This document shows, one piece after another, positions 45,718 to 53,812 of a stretch of DNA of 53,812 nt (position 1 is the stretch's first letter; each line of letters begins with the position of its first letter). A program made the position numbers and the translations under genes. The stretch is from Clostridium sp. ZS2-4 (GTDB lineage: Bacteria > Bacillota > Clostridia > Clostridiales > Clostridiaceae), in assembly GCF_026719745.1 (NCBI RefSeq), contig NZ_JAPPRQ010000033.1, positions 1 through 53,812 of the forward strand, read 5' to 3'. The notes below the pieces were generated by a model. It was given only the letters and a program-made list of their open reading frames with translations. It was not told the DNA's origin and searched no databases.

Positions 45718-47418
45718 ATGAATGGGATTGAAAACATTAGACAAAGAAAAATACTTGAAATTATATCCATTGTGAAATTAGCTTCTTTACTTTTTTGTGG
45801 AATTATAATTTTCACGTATTCTTTTAATAATAATTATATTAATTTTCATATAAAAAATAATTATTTCAGTGTAGTTTCAGCAGAAATATCTATATGTATT
45901 TTGGCTTTAATCTATACTATTTGGTCAATTTCTTCACGAAAAAAATTAAAGTATACTAAGTTTATAGTATTCATTGAAAACTTTATTTTTATAATAGTAT
46001 TTTTTATTTTAATTCTTTTATCTGGTGCTCATACCAGCCAGTACAAGTTTTTATTTTTATTTATAATTATATCTTCAACTATACAGATGGGAATAAAACA
46101 TGGAATTATTATATCCTGTATCTCTTCAGTTATGTTATTAGGTATGGATTTAGTTTGTATGCCTAGTGTTCAAGTTAATCAATATTTTGAGAATGATTTA
46201 ATTTTATCCGGAATATTTATTCTGACTGCTTTGCCATTAGGACATTATGTTAATATTGAAAATGAATATAGAAAAAAATTAGCTGAACTCGTTAATATAG
46301 ATGGATTAACAAGAGTTTTTAATCATAGATATTTTCATCAAGCGTTAAAAAAAGAAATTGTATTATCTGAAAAAACAAAATGTCCTATTTCTTTAATCTT
46401 GTTAGATATTGATTATTTTAAACATTATAATGATCTTTATGGACATCAAAAAGGCGACGAAGTTTTAAGGAAAATAGGATTTATATTAAAAAGTACTGCT
46501 CGAAGTAAATGTATACCTGCCAGATACGGTGGTGAAGAATTCACAGTAATCCTACCTGACACATCAGAGAAGGAGGCAATTTCTATTGCAGAACAAATAA
46601 GACTGGCGGTAGAGCAGCAAAAATTTGAAGGTGAAGAAAATCAGCCAAACGGTAAACTTACTGTTTCTGTAGGAGTATCTACATTTCCTAACAAAGCCAA
46701 AAATGATATTGACTTAGTTAAGAGTGCTGATGATGCCCTGTATAGAGCTAAATTTTTTAATAAAAACAGAGTAGAAACATACTATTCTGTTTTAGAGGAA
46801 TTAGAAAAAGACTTAGAAGAAGAACATATTGACCTGATTACCTCTATAAAAACATTAATTAGTGTTATCAATGCAAAGGATAGATATACATATGCTCATA
46901 GCGAAAGAGTTGTTATGTTCTCTAAATTATTAGGTGAAAAACTTAACTTATGTGAAGAAGACAAAAAAGTATTAAAATATGGTGCCTATATGCATGATAT
47001 TGGTAAAATAAATATTTCTAAAGAAGTTCTAAATAAAAAAATGCCTTTAACCAATGAAGAATGGGAACTGCTAAAACAGCACCCTGTTAACGGCATAGAT
47101 ATGATAAAATCTGTTGATTCCCTTAAAAATATTATTCCTTTAATTTTGCACCATCATGAGCGCTATGATGGAGAAGGATACCCTGATAAATTAAAAGGCA
47201 AGGATATTCCTTATCTTACCAGAATGCTTACTGTTACGGATAGCTTTGATGCTATGACTTCTAATAGGCCTTATAATATTGGGAAAAGCTATGATGAAGC
47301 TATTTTGGAATTACAGAAATGCAGCTCTACTCAATTTGATCCTGACATTGTAGAAGCTTTTATAGAAGTTGTAAAAGAAAACAAGGATAATTTTGACAAT
47401 TTAGCTTTTATCTCTTAA
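45718..47418 (+). CDS. Membrane GGDEF plus HD-GYP c-di-GMP protein
   Basis: About 566 residues. Six hydrophobic helices (about 12-36, 50-72, 80-104, 111-126, 128-148 and 160-178) come first, then a GGDEF domain with RYGGEEF near 269-275, then HD-GYP with YAHSERV, HDIGK near 426 and HHERYDGEGYPDKLKG near 478-493. Both catalytic domains look intact, so it could make and degrade c-di-GMP. The inhibitory RxxD site before GGEEF reads RSKC, so product inhibition is unlikely. The ATG at 45718 (GGATGTG ahead) is preferred to the ATG at 45703. It lies 67 bp after agrD and may receive the peptide signal (inference). Confidence 0.88.
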   Translation: MNGIENIRQRKILEIISIVKLASLLFCGIIIFTYSFNNNYINFHIKNNYFSVVSAEISICILALIYTIWSISSRKKLKYTKFIVFIENFIFIIVFFILILLSGAHTSQYKFLFLFIIISSTIQMGIKHGIIISCISSVMLLGMDLVCMPSVQVNQYFENDLILSGIFILTALPLGHYVNIENEYRKKLAELVNIDGLTRVFNHRYFHQALKKEIVLSEKTKCPISLILLDIDYFKHYNDLYGHQKGDEVLRKIGFILKSTARSKCIPARYGGEEFTVILPDTSEKEAISIAEQIRLAVEQQKFEGEENQPNGKLTVSVGVSTFPNKAKNDIDLVKSADDALYRAKFFNKNRVETYYSVLEELEKDLEEEHIDLITSIKTLISVINAKDRYTYAHSERVVMFSKLLGEKLNLCEEDKKVLKYGAYMHDIGKINISKEVLNKKMPLTNEEWELLKQHPVNGIDMIKSVDSLKNIIPLILHHHERYDGEGYPDKLKGKDIPYLTRMLTVTDSFDAMTSNRPYNIGKSYDEAILELQKCSSTQFDPDIVEAFIEVVKENKDNFDNLAFIS

Positions 47419-47425
47419 AAATAAA

Positions 47426-47458
47426 GAAAGCCCAATAGAAATTTTCTATTGGGCTTTC
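47426..47458. terminator. Bidirectional terminator between GGDEF/HD-GYP and L,D-transpeptidase genes
   Basis: 15-bp perfect stem GAAAGCCCAATAGAA (47426-47440) with 47444-47458, located between two convergent genes. Confidence 0.85.
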
Positions 47459-47499
47459 AACTTTACTATAAAATTTTAAATTCATGTATCGCCATATAT

Positions 47500-49104
47500 T
47501 TATTGTTGAATAACTACTACAGACCCTCTTGGTACATTACTGTAAAACCACTTAATATCATTTATAGGCACTCTTATACATCCATGAGATGCTTTATGCC
47601 CTAGTTTTGCAGCTTCTGACTGAATAACATGTCCATTTCTAGTGCACAAAACACTGTGGAAAAGATAATTATTGTTAAACCTTACCCAATTGTAGCAGAT
47701 AACAGAATCATTATATCCTGTTAAGAATGCCGGGCCCCTGTCTCCTATTAAATAAGTTCCTGTTGGTGTTGGAGTCCAATCCTGCCCTGTAGAGCAGATT
47801 ATATTTCTTATAAGCTTTCCATTTTTAAATACATAAACATGCTGATCACTTAAGTCTACTAATACAGAATAAGCTTTATTAGGCTTTACTATTTTTACAT
47901 TACTAGTTGGTATATATCCTCTTACTTTCTTTGAAGAGCTATACGCTGTCACTTCTACATAATAATAAGATCCTGCTTTTTTTAATACTTTTATTCCATA
48001 AAGACTTCCATATATATATCCTACATTTCTTGAATTAGACTTAGGCTCTGCTTTTATATATATTCTACTAGTTTCACTTGCTTTTCCAACTACAAGAGAA
48101 TCTATTTTTGGAGCCACAGGTCCTTTTGGAGGTTGCAGCTTTTTATGTCCTCTATCTGGATTGCCTACAATTATTAACTTAGTTATCTCTTCTTCTGTAA
48201 CAATCTCTTTATACTCAACTTTTTCTTGCTTTTCTTCTATAACTTCTTTTTTCTCTTCTACATATTTCTCTTCTACATATTTCTCTTGTACTTCTTTTTC
48301 TTGTGCTTCTTTTTTCTTATCTTCAATTTTATTATCTTCTTCTAACTTCTTTTCACTTTTTTCCTCTTCTTTTGAAGCGTCTTGGCTTGTCTTTTCTTTG
48401 TTTATATTATCTGCACTTGTTTCATCTTCTTTTTTAGGAACTTCAACTTTTTCTATACTCTTTAAATTAACCTTAAATAAATATATACCAGCATTGCTTG
48501 TCTTCCATGAAACGCTATCTTTATAATCTTTAGCATAAGAAACTATTGTTTTATTTTTTATAAGGTCATACACACTGAATTTATACAGATACTCTTTATT
48601 CTCTTGTTTTTTTATTTCAATTGCCTCACCTTTAGGGTAATTGTTCTTTACACCAGTTAATTTAATGTTAGATGCTTGTCCATTTGATTTTAAGCACTTC
48701 ATTGTTGAAGTAACATAAGTATCATATCCTCTTGGATTTAAAGGTTTTGCTCCTGCTCTTTTTATCCAAACTGATACATCATAATCCCCTTCAGATAATG
48801 CAGGTGTTGTTACCCTAAATATCTGATTTTCTCCCATAGCATTGGTAAATCCATTAGTTATATCCTGCCAGTTACCTGTTCTCTTATTGGAAATCCATAC
48901 TCTATACTGCACATTAGTTACAGATTTAGATAGTATATCTATAGTTTGGGTATCACCCTGGTAAATATCTTTATATTCATAAACTATCTTTTCTACTTTG
49001 GGCATATTCTCTGCCGCATAAGCTGTGCCATTTCCTACTGTAACAACTAGAAATAAAATCATAATTACATTTGCTACAACAAATTGAAATCTTGTCTTTC
49101 TCAC
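47500..49104 (-). CDS. Secreted L,D-transpeptidase with SH3b domain
   Basis: 534 residues. Signal/anchor (about 8-30), then an N-terminal beta domain with YRVWISNKRTGNWQDIT-type sequence (about 40-210). A Lys/Glu-rich low-complexity linker (about 225-300) follows, then an SH3b-like domain (about 335-410, YIKAEPKSNSRNVGYIYGSL) and a C-terminal YkuD domain with catalytic Cys509 in KASHGCIRVP. It makes 3-3 peptide cross-links in peptidoglycan or anchors proteins to it. GTG start at 49104 behind AAGGAG. Domain order is normal for clostridial Ldt proteins. Confidence 0.92.
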   Translation of the reverse strand: MRKTRFQFVVANVIMILFLVVTVGNGTAYAAENMPKVEKIVYEYKDIYQGDTQTIDILSKSVTNVQYRVWISNKRTGNWQDITNGFTNAMGENQIFRVTTPALSEGDYDVSVWIKRAGAKPLNPRGYDTYVTSTMKCLKSNGQASNIKLTGVKNNYPKGEAIEIKKQENKEYLYKFSVYDLIKNKTIVSYAKDYKDSVSWKTSNAGIYLFKVNLKSIEKVEVPKKEDETSADNINKEKTSQDASKEEEKSEKKLEEDNKIEDKKKEAQEKEVQEKYVEEKYVEEKKEVIEEKQEKVEYKEIVTEEEITKLIIVGNPDRGHKKLQPPKGPVAPKIDSLVVGKASETSRIYIKAEPKSNSRNVGYIYGSLYGIKVLKKAGSYYYVEVTAYSSSKKVRGYIPTSNVKIVKPNKAYSVLVDLSDQHVYVFKNGKLIRNIICSTGQDWTPTPTGTYLIGDRGPAFLTGYNDSVICYNWVRFNNNYLFHSVLCTRNGHVIQSEAAKLGHKASHGCIRVPINDIKWFYSNVPRGSVVVIQQ

Positions 49105-49244
49105 ACAATCAGCTCCTTATGTTACATATAATTCCATTTTAATTTACTCCTCTTTATTATAGTTATTATCGGTATGTATTTCAATAGAAACATTAAATTT
49201 ATGTAAATTATATAGAAAATATATTTTATATATATGGGCATAAT

Positions 49245-49271
49245 ATTAGTGACCAGTGATTAGTGACCAGT
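49245..49271. repeat. Tandem 14-mer stutter ATTAGTGACCAGTG
   Basis: ATTAGTGACCAGTG (49245-49258) is followed directly by ATTAGTGACCAGT (49259-49271). The unit resembles the CCAGT(C/G)ACC arms of the hairpin elements at 28780 and 32531. Confidence 0.7.
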
Positions 49272-49334
49272 TCATTATCCATTTTAAACCATTAAATATC
49301 AATACACTAAATCAACAAAAGGGAGAGATTCTCT

Positions 49335-50510
49335 ATGAAGCAGGAAATTATAACATATCTATCTACAATAAAAGAAGATATTAATAATATTACAAAATAT
49401 TTATACGAACACCCTGAGGAAAGCTTTTGTGAACATAAATCATATAATTACATAATAAGCTTACTAAACAACAAAGGTTTTAAAGTGACAGAAAATTTTC
49501 TGGAAATACCCACTTCTTTTATGGCTGAATATGGGAATGGTCATCCAAAAATTTGTTATATTTGTGAGTATGATTCCCCTTATAAAAAAGGCCATAAAAG
49601 TCATATACTAGGTTCAAACTTGATATCTTCTATATCTATTGGTGCTGCTCTTAGTCTCTCAAATGTAGTGGAAAAATTAGGTGGAACTGTAATAGTATTA
49701 GGATGTCCTGGAGAATATATAAATGGTTCTAAAGTAGCCATGGTAAAGCAAGGAATATTTGAAGATATCGATGCTGTACTTATGGCTCAGCCTCATACTG
49801 TTACCGGTGAAGTGTGCTCATCACCAGCAACTCTTCCCCTTGAAATTACATATTCATGCAATAAAGACTCTGGATGTACTAAAAAAAGTACATATGACGC
49901 TTTTGATGCTTGTATTTTTACTTTGAATTCTATAAATACTCTTGTTAAAGGTTTTTCTAATAATTGTTCAATTGACATGGTATCTATTAAAGGTGACTCC
50001 ATGCCTTGTATTCCATCTAATACTGTAAAAACCAGCTTTTATATTAAAGCTTCTTGCTTGAAAATTGCTGAAGAGATTGCAGAAAAGATAAAAAGAATTG
50101 CTGCTTCCTCTAAGGATTTAATGAATATTGACTCTACTGTTACTCTACATGAAGTGCCTTATGAAAACTTTATATCTAATAAAATTTTAACCAGAATATT
50201 TGCTCATAATTTAAAAGAAAGTGGAATTATTGATGATGCGAAAATAATAGATATTCCTTACGGATTAAGTTTTGGAAATATAAGCCATATAATTCCTTGT
50301 ATACGTCCTTATATTTCTATCGTAGAAGATGAAAACATACAGTATGGTACTGAAGGCTTTGCAGATGCAACTCTTTCCTCTTATGCAGAAGATAGAGTTT
50401 TAAAGACTGTGCAAGCTCTTGCCATAACTGGTCTTGATTTAATAGAAAAAGACTCTTTGTTAGCTGAAGCTAAAATGGAGCTTCATAAATCTTTAAATAA
50501 AAAATGCTAG
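49335..50510 (+). CDS. M20-family amidohydrolase-like protein, catalytic site degraded
   Basis: 391 residues with the fold pattern of M20D peptidases/amidohydrolases (CEYDSPYKKG..., SIGAALSLSN, VIVLGCPGEY, FGNISHIIP). The metal-site motif that normally reads HACGHN is HILGSN here, and the catalytic EE pair of GTPAEE is GEY. The Cys and His ligands and one Glu are therefore gone. It should be an inactive homologue or have a new role. The frame is otherwise full-length with GGGAGAG ahead of the ATG, so it is maintained as a protein. Confidence 0.8.
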   Translation: MKQEIITYLSTIKEDINNITKYLYEHPEESFCEHKSYNYIISLLNNKGFKVTENFLEIPTSFMAEYGNGHPKICYICEYDSPYKKGHKSHILGSNLISSISIGAALSLSNVVEKLGGTVIVLGCPGEYINGSKVAMVKQGIFEDIDAVLMAQPHTVTGEVCSSPATLPLEITYSCNKDSGCTKKSTYDAFDACIFTLNSINTLVKGFSNNCSIDMVSIKGDSMPCIPSNTVKTSFYIKASCLKIAEEIAEKIKRIAASSKDLMNIDSTVTLHEVPYENFISNKILTRIFAHNLKESGIIDDAKIIDIPYGLSFGNISHIIPCIRPYISIVEDENIQYGTEGFADATLSSYAEDRVLKTVQALAITGLDLIEKDSLLAEAKMELHKSLNKKC

Positions 50511-50531
50511 GTAATACATCCTAGCATTTTT
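50500..50531. terminator. Terminator between convergent genes
   Basis: 12-bp stem AAAAATGCTAGG (50500-50511) with 50520-50531 spans the stop of the M20-like gene and ends at the stop of the minus-strand membrane-protein gene. Confidence 0.85.
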
Positions 50532-51021
50532 ATATTTCTGCTTTATTTATTAATACATCCAGTTTATTGATCAATCTGTGACTTGGCTCAAAGTAAAAGC
50601 CATTAGTACCTTTATGATTATTATATTTGCAAAAATACACGTCTTTATCAAGTTTTAAGTTACCATACATCTTTCTAGTTGGTGTGTCTAAACACGCTTT
50701 AGTTTTTCCGATTTTATCTACAGATTTAATATCTTTAATCTTAATCGTTTCCATAATTTTTTGCTTATTCCCTTTTAACTTATAAATTATAAATTCATCA
50801 GCAATTATGGCATACTTATACTTTATCTTACACTTTTCAATCTGTATTATTATAAATATCAATACAACAATATCTATAACGGTAGTTGAATACTCCCCTA
50901 CTCTGTACTCACCGAATGTAAGCTTTGAGCTTATATCCGATATAACTATAGAAATAGTTAACATTATTACTATCATAAATATGCTGGAAATCTTTTTTCT
51001 CATTACTATTTCCTTGTACAT
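50530..51021 (-). CDS. Two-helix membrane protein with PH-like C-terminal domain
   Basis: 163 residues: two hydrophobic helices (about 10-28 and 45-62), then a beta-rich region (KYAIIADEFIIYKLKGNKQKIMETIKIKDIKSVDKI) of the type seen in bacterial PH-like domains, and a Lys-rich end. GGGGGAG precedes the ATG. It is a single gene, convergent with the M20-like gene. Function unknown. Confidence 0.65.
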   Translation of the reverse strand: MYKEIVMRKKISSIFMIVIMLTISIVISDISSKLTFGEYRVGEYSTTVIDIVVLIFIIIQIEKCKIKYKYAIIADEFIIYKLKGNKQKIMETIKIKDIKSVDKIGKTKACLDTPTRKMYGNLKLDKDVYFCKYNNHKGTNGFYFEPSHRLINKLDVLINKAEI

Positions 51022-51514
51022 ATCATGTCTCCCCCATAGTTCATAAAAATTTTACAAAAAAATTATACTAATTTTATTAATATGAATACAAATCCTATAC
51101 TGTCGTTGTCCGTCGATTATAGTTCATTTGCTGTAAATATATTTAGTATACATTAGAATACTCCTTATTATTAACTAACTCTATCATTTTACTATTTAGC
51201 TCAACTTTTAGTTGAAATTTTATCCAGTTAAAAATGAGCAATAACAGATGTTTACTGCTATACAACTATACTATATCAATTATTTTCATCTCATAACTAT
51301 AATATATATTGCAATTCTCAATTCTCAATTCTCAATTCTCAATACTCATTACTCAATGACACTTTATAGAAAACCATCAAGGAAGTTTTAATATAATGAA
51401 TAGTATTTATTGCAGCTTATATATAAATATAAACAAAATACTATTATAAGCTAGAAAATTTCTTAATAAAGTTATATTATTAATATAAGCAACAGTTAGA
51501 AAGGATTGAATTAT
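51022..51514. other. Intergenic region of about 490 bp with a heptamer stutter
   Basis: No gene is recognised. It contains the CAATTCT tandem at 51312-51358 and AT-rich promoter-side DNA for the CorA-like gene. A 22-base AT palindromic tract (ATATTATTAATATAAG) lies just before the CorA ribosome site. Confidence 0.55.
51312..51358. repeat. CAATTCT heptamer tandem
   Basis: Four perfect CAATTCT units followed by decayed ones (CAATACT, CATTACT, CAATG). Same unit family as 31253-31282. Confidence 0.85.
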
Positions 51515-52468
51515 ATGATTTCTATATATAAAAGCACAAGCGGAATTAATCCAACTTTACAACAATTAGACAATATTGAATCTGGATGTTGGATTAATAT
51601 GATAGCTCCTTCTGAACAAGAAATTCTATTGATTTCTAAAAAAATTGGAGTACCTATTGAATTTCTCAATGCTGCATTAGATGAGGAAGAAACTTCTCGT
51701 ATAGACATAGAAGATAATAACATACTTGTCATTCTGGATATTCCTTTTACTGAAATGGAAGAGAATTCTCTAACATATGATACATATCCTCTTGGAATAA
51801 TTCATACTGAAAAAGCAATAATAACAATCTGCTTAAAAAATAATAAGATGTTAACTGACTTTATAGAAGGAAATGTGCGTTCTTTTTATACTTTTAAACG
51901 TTCTAGATTTATATTGCAAATTCTTTATAGGGTTTCCAGCTATTTCTTAACATGCCTTCGCCAGATAGATAAAAAGAGCTGGATGATACAAAAAAAGCTT
52001 CATAAATCAATGAATAATAAAGTTCTTATGCAATTACTTTCTCTTCAAAACTCTTTGGTTTATTTTTCTACTTCATTGAAGTCAAATGAGATAACCTTGG
52101 AAAAAATGATAAAGCTTGATATAATGCAAAAATACGAAGAGGATAAAGACCTTCTTGAAGATGTAATAATTGAAAACAAACAAGCAATAGAAATGACCAG
52201 TATGTATACAAATATTTTAAGTGCTACTATGGACGCTTCTGCCAATGTTATATCTAATAATCTAAACCTTGTGATGAAAATATTAGCATCAGTAACTATA
52301 GTTATTTCTATACCAAACATATACTCTGGTATATTTGGTATGAACGTAGATGGTCTACCTTGGTCTTCATCTGCACATCCTGGATATGGATTTTCAATTG
52401 TGATGACATTAATGGTAATTACAACTTTAATTAGCATAGTATTTCTAAATAAAAGAAATATGTTTTAA
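51515..52468 (+). CDS. corA: CorA-family divalent cation transporter
   Basis: About 317 residues. A large cytosolic N-terminal funnel domain is followed by a long stalk helix (about 145-250, KLDIMQKYEEDKDLLEDVI) and two C-terminal membrane helices. The selectivity motif GMN sits in YSGIFGMNVDGLPW near 270. CorA proteins carry Mg2+ or related divalent ions. The ATG at 51515 follows AAAGGA; a TTG nine bases earlier overlaps that site. It is a stand-alone gene. Confidence 0.92.
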   Translation: MISIYKSTSGINPTLQQLDNIESGCWINMIAPSEQEILLISKKIGVPIEFLNAALDEEETSRIDIEDNNILVILDIPFTEMEENSLTYDTYPLGIIHTEKAIITICLKNNKMLTDFIEGNVRSFYTFKRSRFILQILYRVSSYFLTCLRQIDKKSWMIQKKLHKSMNNKVLMQLLSLQNSLVYFSTSLKSNEITLEKMIKLDIMQKYEEDKDLLEDVIIENKQAIEMTSMYTNILSATMDASANVISNNLNLVMKILASVTIVISIPNIYSGIFGMNVDGLPWSSSAHPGYGFSIVMTLMVITTLISIVFLNKRNMF

Positions 52469-52613
52469 ATAATAAAAAGACTTATTTATAGAGAAATATC
52501 GAATAACACAAACCTTAATTGAGATGGAGTTTTCACTCTATCTTTTAGCATATAAAAACTTCAATCATATTATATATAATTGAAGTGAGAAATGTTAAGG
52601 TGTGATGTAAATA

Positions 52614-53531
52614 ATGATATCTAAAAAATTAAAAATAGGAGATACTATTGGTCTTGTATCTCCTGCAAGTCCAGAAGAAAAATATAAAATAGAAAAAAGT
52701 ATAGATTTTTTAAAATCACAAGGTTTTAAAGTTAAAGAAGGCAAACATCTATATGATAAGTGGGGATATTTAGCTGGTAAAGATAAGGATAGAGCAGAAG
52801 ACCTTATGAATATGTTCTTGGATAAAGATGTTGATATGATTTTATGTATTAGGGGCGGCTACGGATCTATGAGAATACTCCCTTTACTGGACTACAAACT
52901 TATAAAAAAACATCCTAAACTCTTTATGGGCTATAGTGATATTACTACTTTTTTAAATACACTTGCTTCTAAATGTGAATTAATAACCTTTCATGGACCA
53001 ATGGGCAGTTCAAATTTTGAAGATACAGAAACTCTGAAAAGCTTTTTAAATACCATTACAAAATGCGATAAACCATATATACTCTCAAATGCTTCTAACA
53101 TAACTCTTACTTGCAGAAATAAAGGATATGCACAAGGCAGAATTATTGGTGGAAATTTATCTTTATTAGCATCTACTTTAGGCACCCCCTATGAAATCAA
53201 CACAAAAGGCAATATCCTTTTTATTGAAGAAGTTGATGAAAAACCTTATGCCATTGATAGAATGCTCACTCAGCTTTATTTAAGTAGAAAGCTTCAGCAA
53301 TGCAGCGGATTTATCTTAGGTCAATTTACCAACTGTAATCTTCCTAATTATGAAAGCAGCCTTACTCTTGAAGAAATAATTCAAGACAGAATTTTGTCCT
53401 TAAATAAACCTACCTTATCTAATTTTATGTCCGGTCACAGCTACCCCAAATTAACTCTGCCAATAGGGTCAAGAGCTAGAATTGATAGTCATAATGGGAA
53501 GATTGAAATACTAGAAAAGGTAGTAGAATAA
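52614..53531 (+). CDS. ldcA: Muramoyltetrapeptide LD-carboxypeptidase (S66 family)
   Basis: 305 residues. The S66 catalytic triad is visible: nucleophilic Ser in LFMGYSDITTF near 104, Glu in LFIEEVDEKPYAIDRML near 204, and His in SGHSYPKLTLPIGS near 274. The enzyme removes D-Ala from murein tetrapeptides during recycling; some homologues confer resistance to microcin C7-like compounds. TTAAGGTGTGATG precedes the ATG. The stop codon abuts another hairpin-element end at 53529. Confidence 0.9.
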   Translation: MISKKLKIGDTIGLVSPASPEEKYKIEKSIDFLKSQGFKVKEGKHLYDKWGYLAGKDKDRAEDLMNMFLDKDVDMILCIRGGYGSMRILPLLDYKLIKKHPKLFMGYSDITTFLNTLASKCELITFHGPMGSSNFEDTETLKSFLNTITKCDKPYILSNASNITLTCRNKGYAQGRIIGGNLSLLASTLGTPYEINTKGNILFIEEVDEKPYAIDRMLTQLYLSRKLQQCSGFILGQFTNCNLPNYESSLTLEEIIQDRILSLNKPTLSNFMSGHSYPKLTLPIGSRARIDSHNGKIEILEKVVE

Positions 53532-53590
53532 TGTTGTAACACAACATTATTCTTAGGTGCTAGGGTGCCAGGTTCTAGGTTCTAGGAAAT
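53529..53590. repeat. Half of a hairpin element with a third stutter family
   Basis: TAATGTTGTAACACAACATT forms a hairpin like the ends of the 28780 and 32531 elements and starts at the ldcA stop. It is followed by a tract of TAGGTGC/TAGGGTGCC/AGGTTC units (GCCAGGTTCTAGGTTCTAGG, near 53567-53586). The conserved core of the other copies is not seen here. Confidence 0.6.
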
Positions 53591-53812
53591 ACAAGAATTG
53601 GCTTAGGCAAATTCTGTAACAAAAAAACTTCTCCACTCTTTATTTAGTCCCAAGGACATTAAAATTTCATTCCTCTGTTAAATTCTAACTCAACTTTCGC
53701 ACTTGTATTTTAAGGCGTTAGCCTGTGTTTTCAGTATTTCTAGCATAAAAAATAGAAGAACATTCCTCCATTTGGTATAATTGAATCACGACAAACAACG
53801 ACCAAGAAAGGA
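53591..53812. other. Window end, possible start of an IS element
   Basis: Non-coding. Near 53763, CATTCCTCCATTTGGTATAA is followed by ACGACAAACAACGACC and AAGAAAGGA at the last base. A ribosome-site-like end and a TATAAT-like box suggest that a gene begins just outside the window. The style recalls IS upstream regions, but this cannot be settled from what is shown. Confidence 0.3.

Overview
The window looks like a chromosomal segment of a low-GC Clostridium (sensu stricto). It is strongly AT-rich with AGGAGG-type ribosome binding sites, and it carries sporulation-linked genes (gin/csfB, abrB with Spo0A boxes), a split feoB, an AgrBD pair with a clostridial-type signal peptide, and a type I-B CRISPR-Cas locus. 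The block gin-yaaO-tmk-darA-holB-ricT, with trmN6-type methyltransferase, rsmI and abrB nearby, is the gene neighbourhood that lies close to oriC in many Firmicutes, so this is probably origin-proximal. No rRNA or tRNA gene was recognised. I do not assign a species.

Layout. 1-149: the last 27 codons of an IS transposase. 150-3395: a CRISPR array of 50 identical 29-nt repeats and 49 spacers, transcribed leftward from a leader at 3396-3589. 3590-11817: a complete leftward type I-B operon, cas6-cas8(cst1)-cas7(cst2)-cas5-cas3-cas4-cas1-cas2, preceded by a WYL-domain regulator (11920-12867). A palindromic candidate operator lies between the regulator and cas6. Upstream of the regulator (13096-13191) two degenerate CRISPR repeats flank one spacer-sized segment. 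This may be a solitary regulatory crRNA-like element or a dead mini-array, and it is the most interesting lead in the window. 12950-13740 also holds a diverged duplicated segment and an Rpn-family remnant.

13876-25893: two small charged proteins, a PII-like protein with a CPA2-type antiporter, three tandem methyl-accepting chemotaxis receptors (two with an amino-acid dCache motif, one with a candidate sigma-D promoter), then argF/arcB and arcA of arginine metabolism, and a DUF1836 protein. 25894-28722: a DnaA-box cluster, a CCA-adding-type enzyme and abrB with two candidate promoters and tandem Spo0A boxes. 28780-36513: NlpC/P60 hydrolase, rsmI and trmN6, separated by two copies of a ~250-bp hairpin element, followed by an accessory patch with broken genes (histidine phosphatase, a DUF4367-like tail), a DUF881 lipoprotein and a TolB-like protein.

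36680-44529: a Cys-rich small protein, feoA and split feoB, a ferredoxin tail, an HMA-like protein without its CxxC, and the ricT-holB-darA-tmk-yaaO-gin series. 44860-47418: agrB, a 40-residue agrD and a membrane GGDEF/HD-GYP protein. No agrC/agrA is present, so the six-helix N-terminus of the GGDEF/HD-GYP protein is a candidate (unproven) peptide sensor. 47500-53531: an L,D-transpeptidase, an M20-fold protein that has lost metal ligands, a small membrane protein, a CorA transporter and an LD-carboxypeptidase. Short stutter repeats of several families are scattered in the intergenic DNA, and one appears to have been absorbed into the yaaO reading frame.
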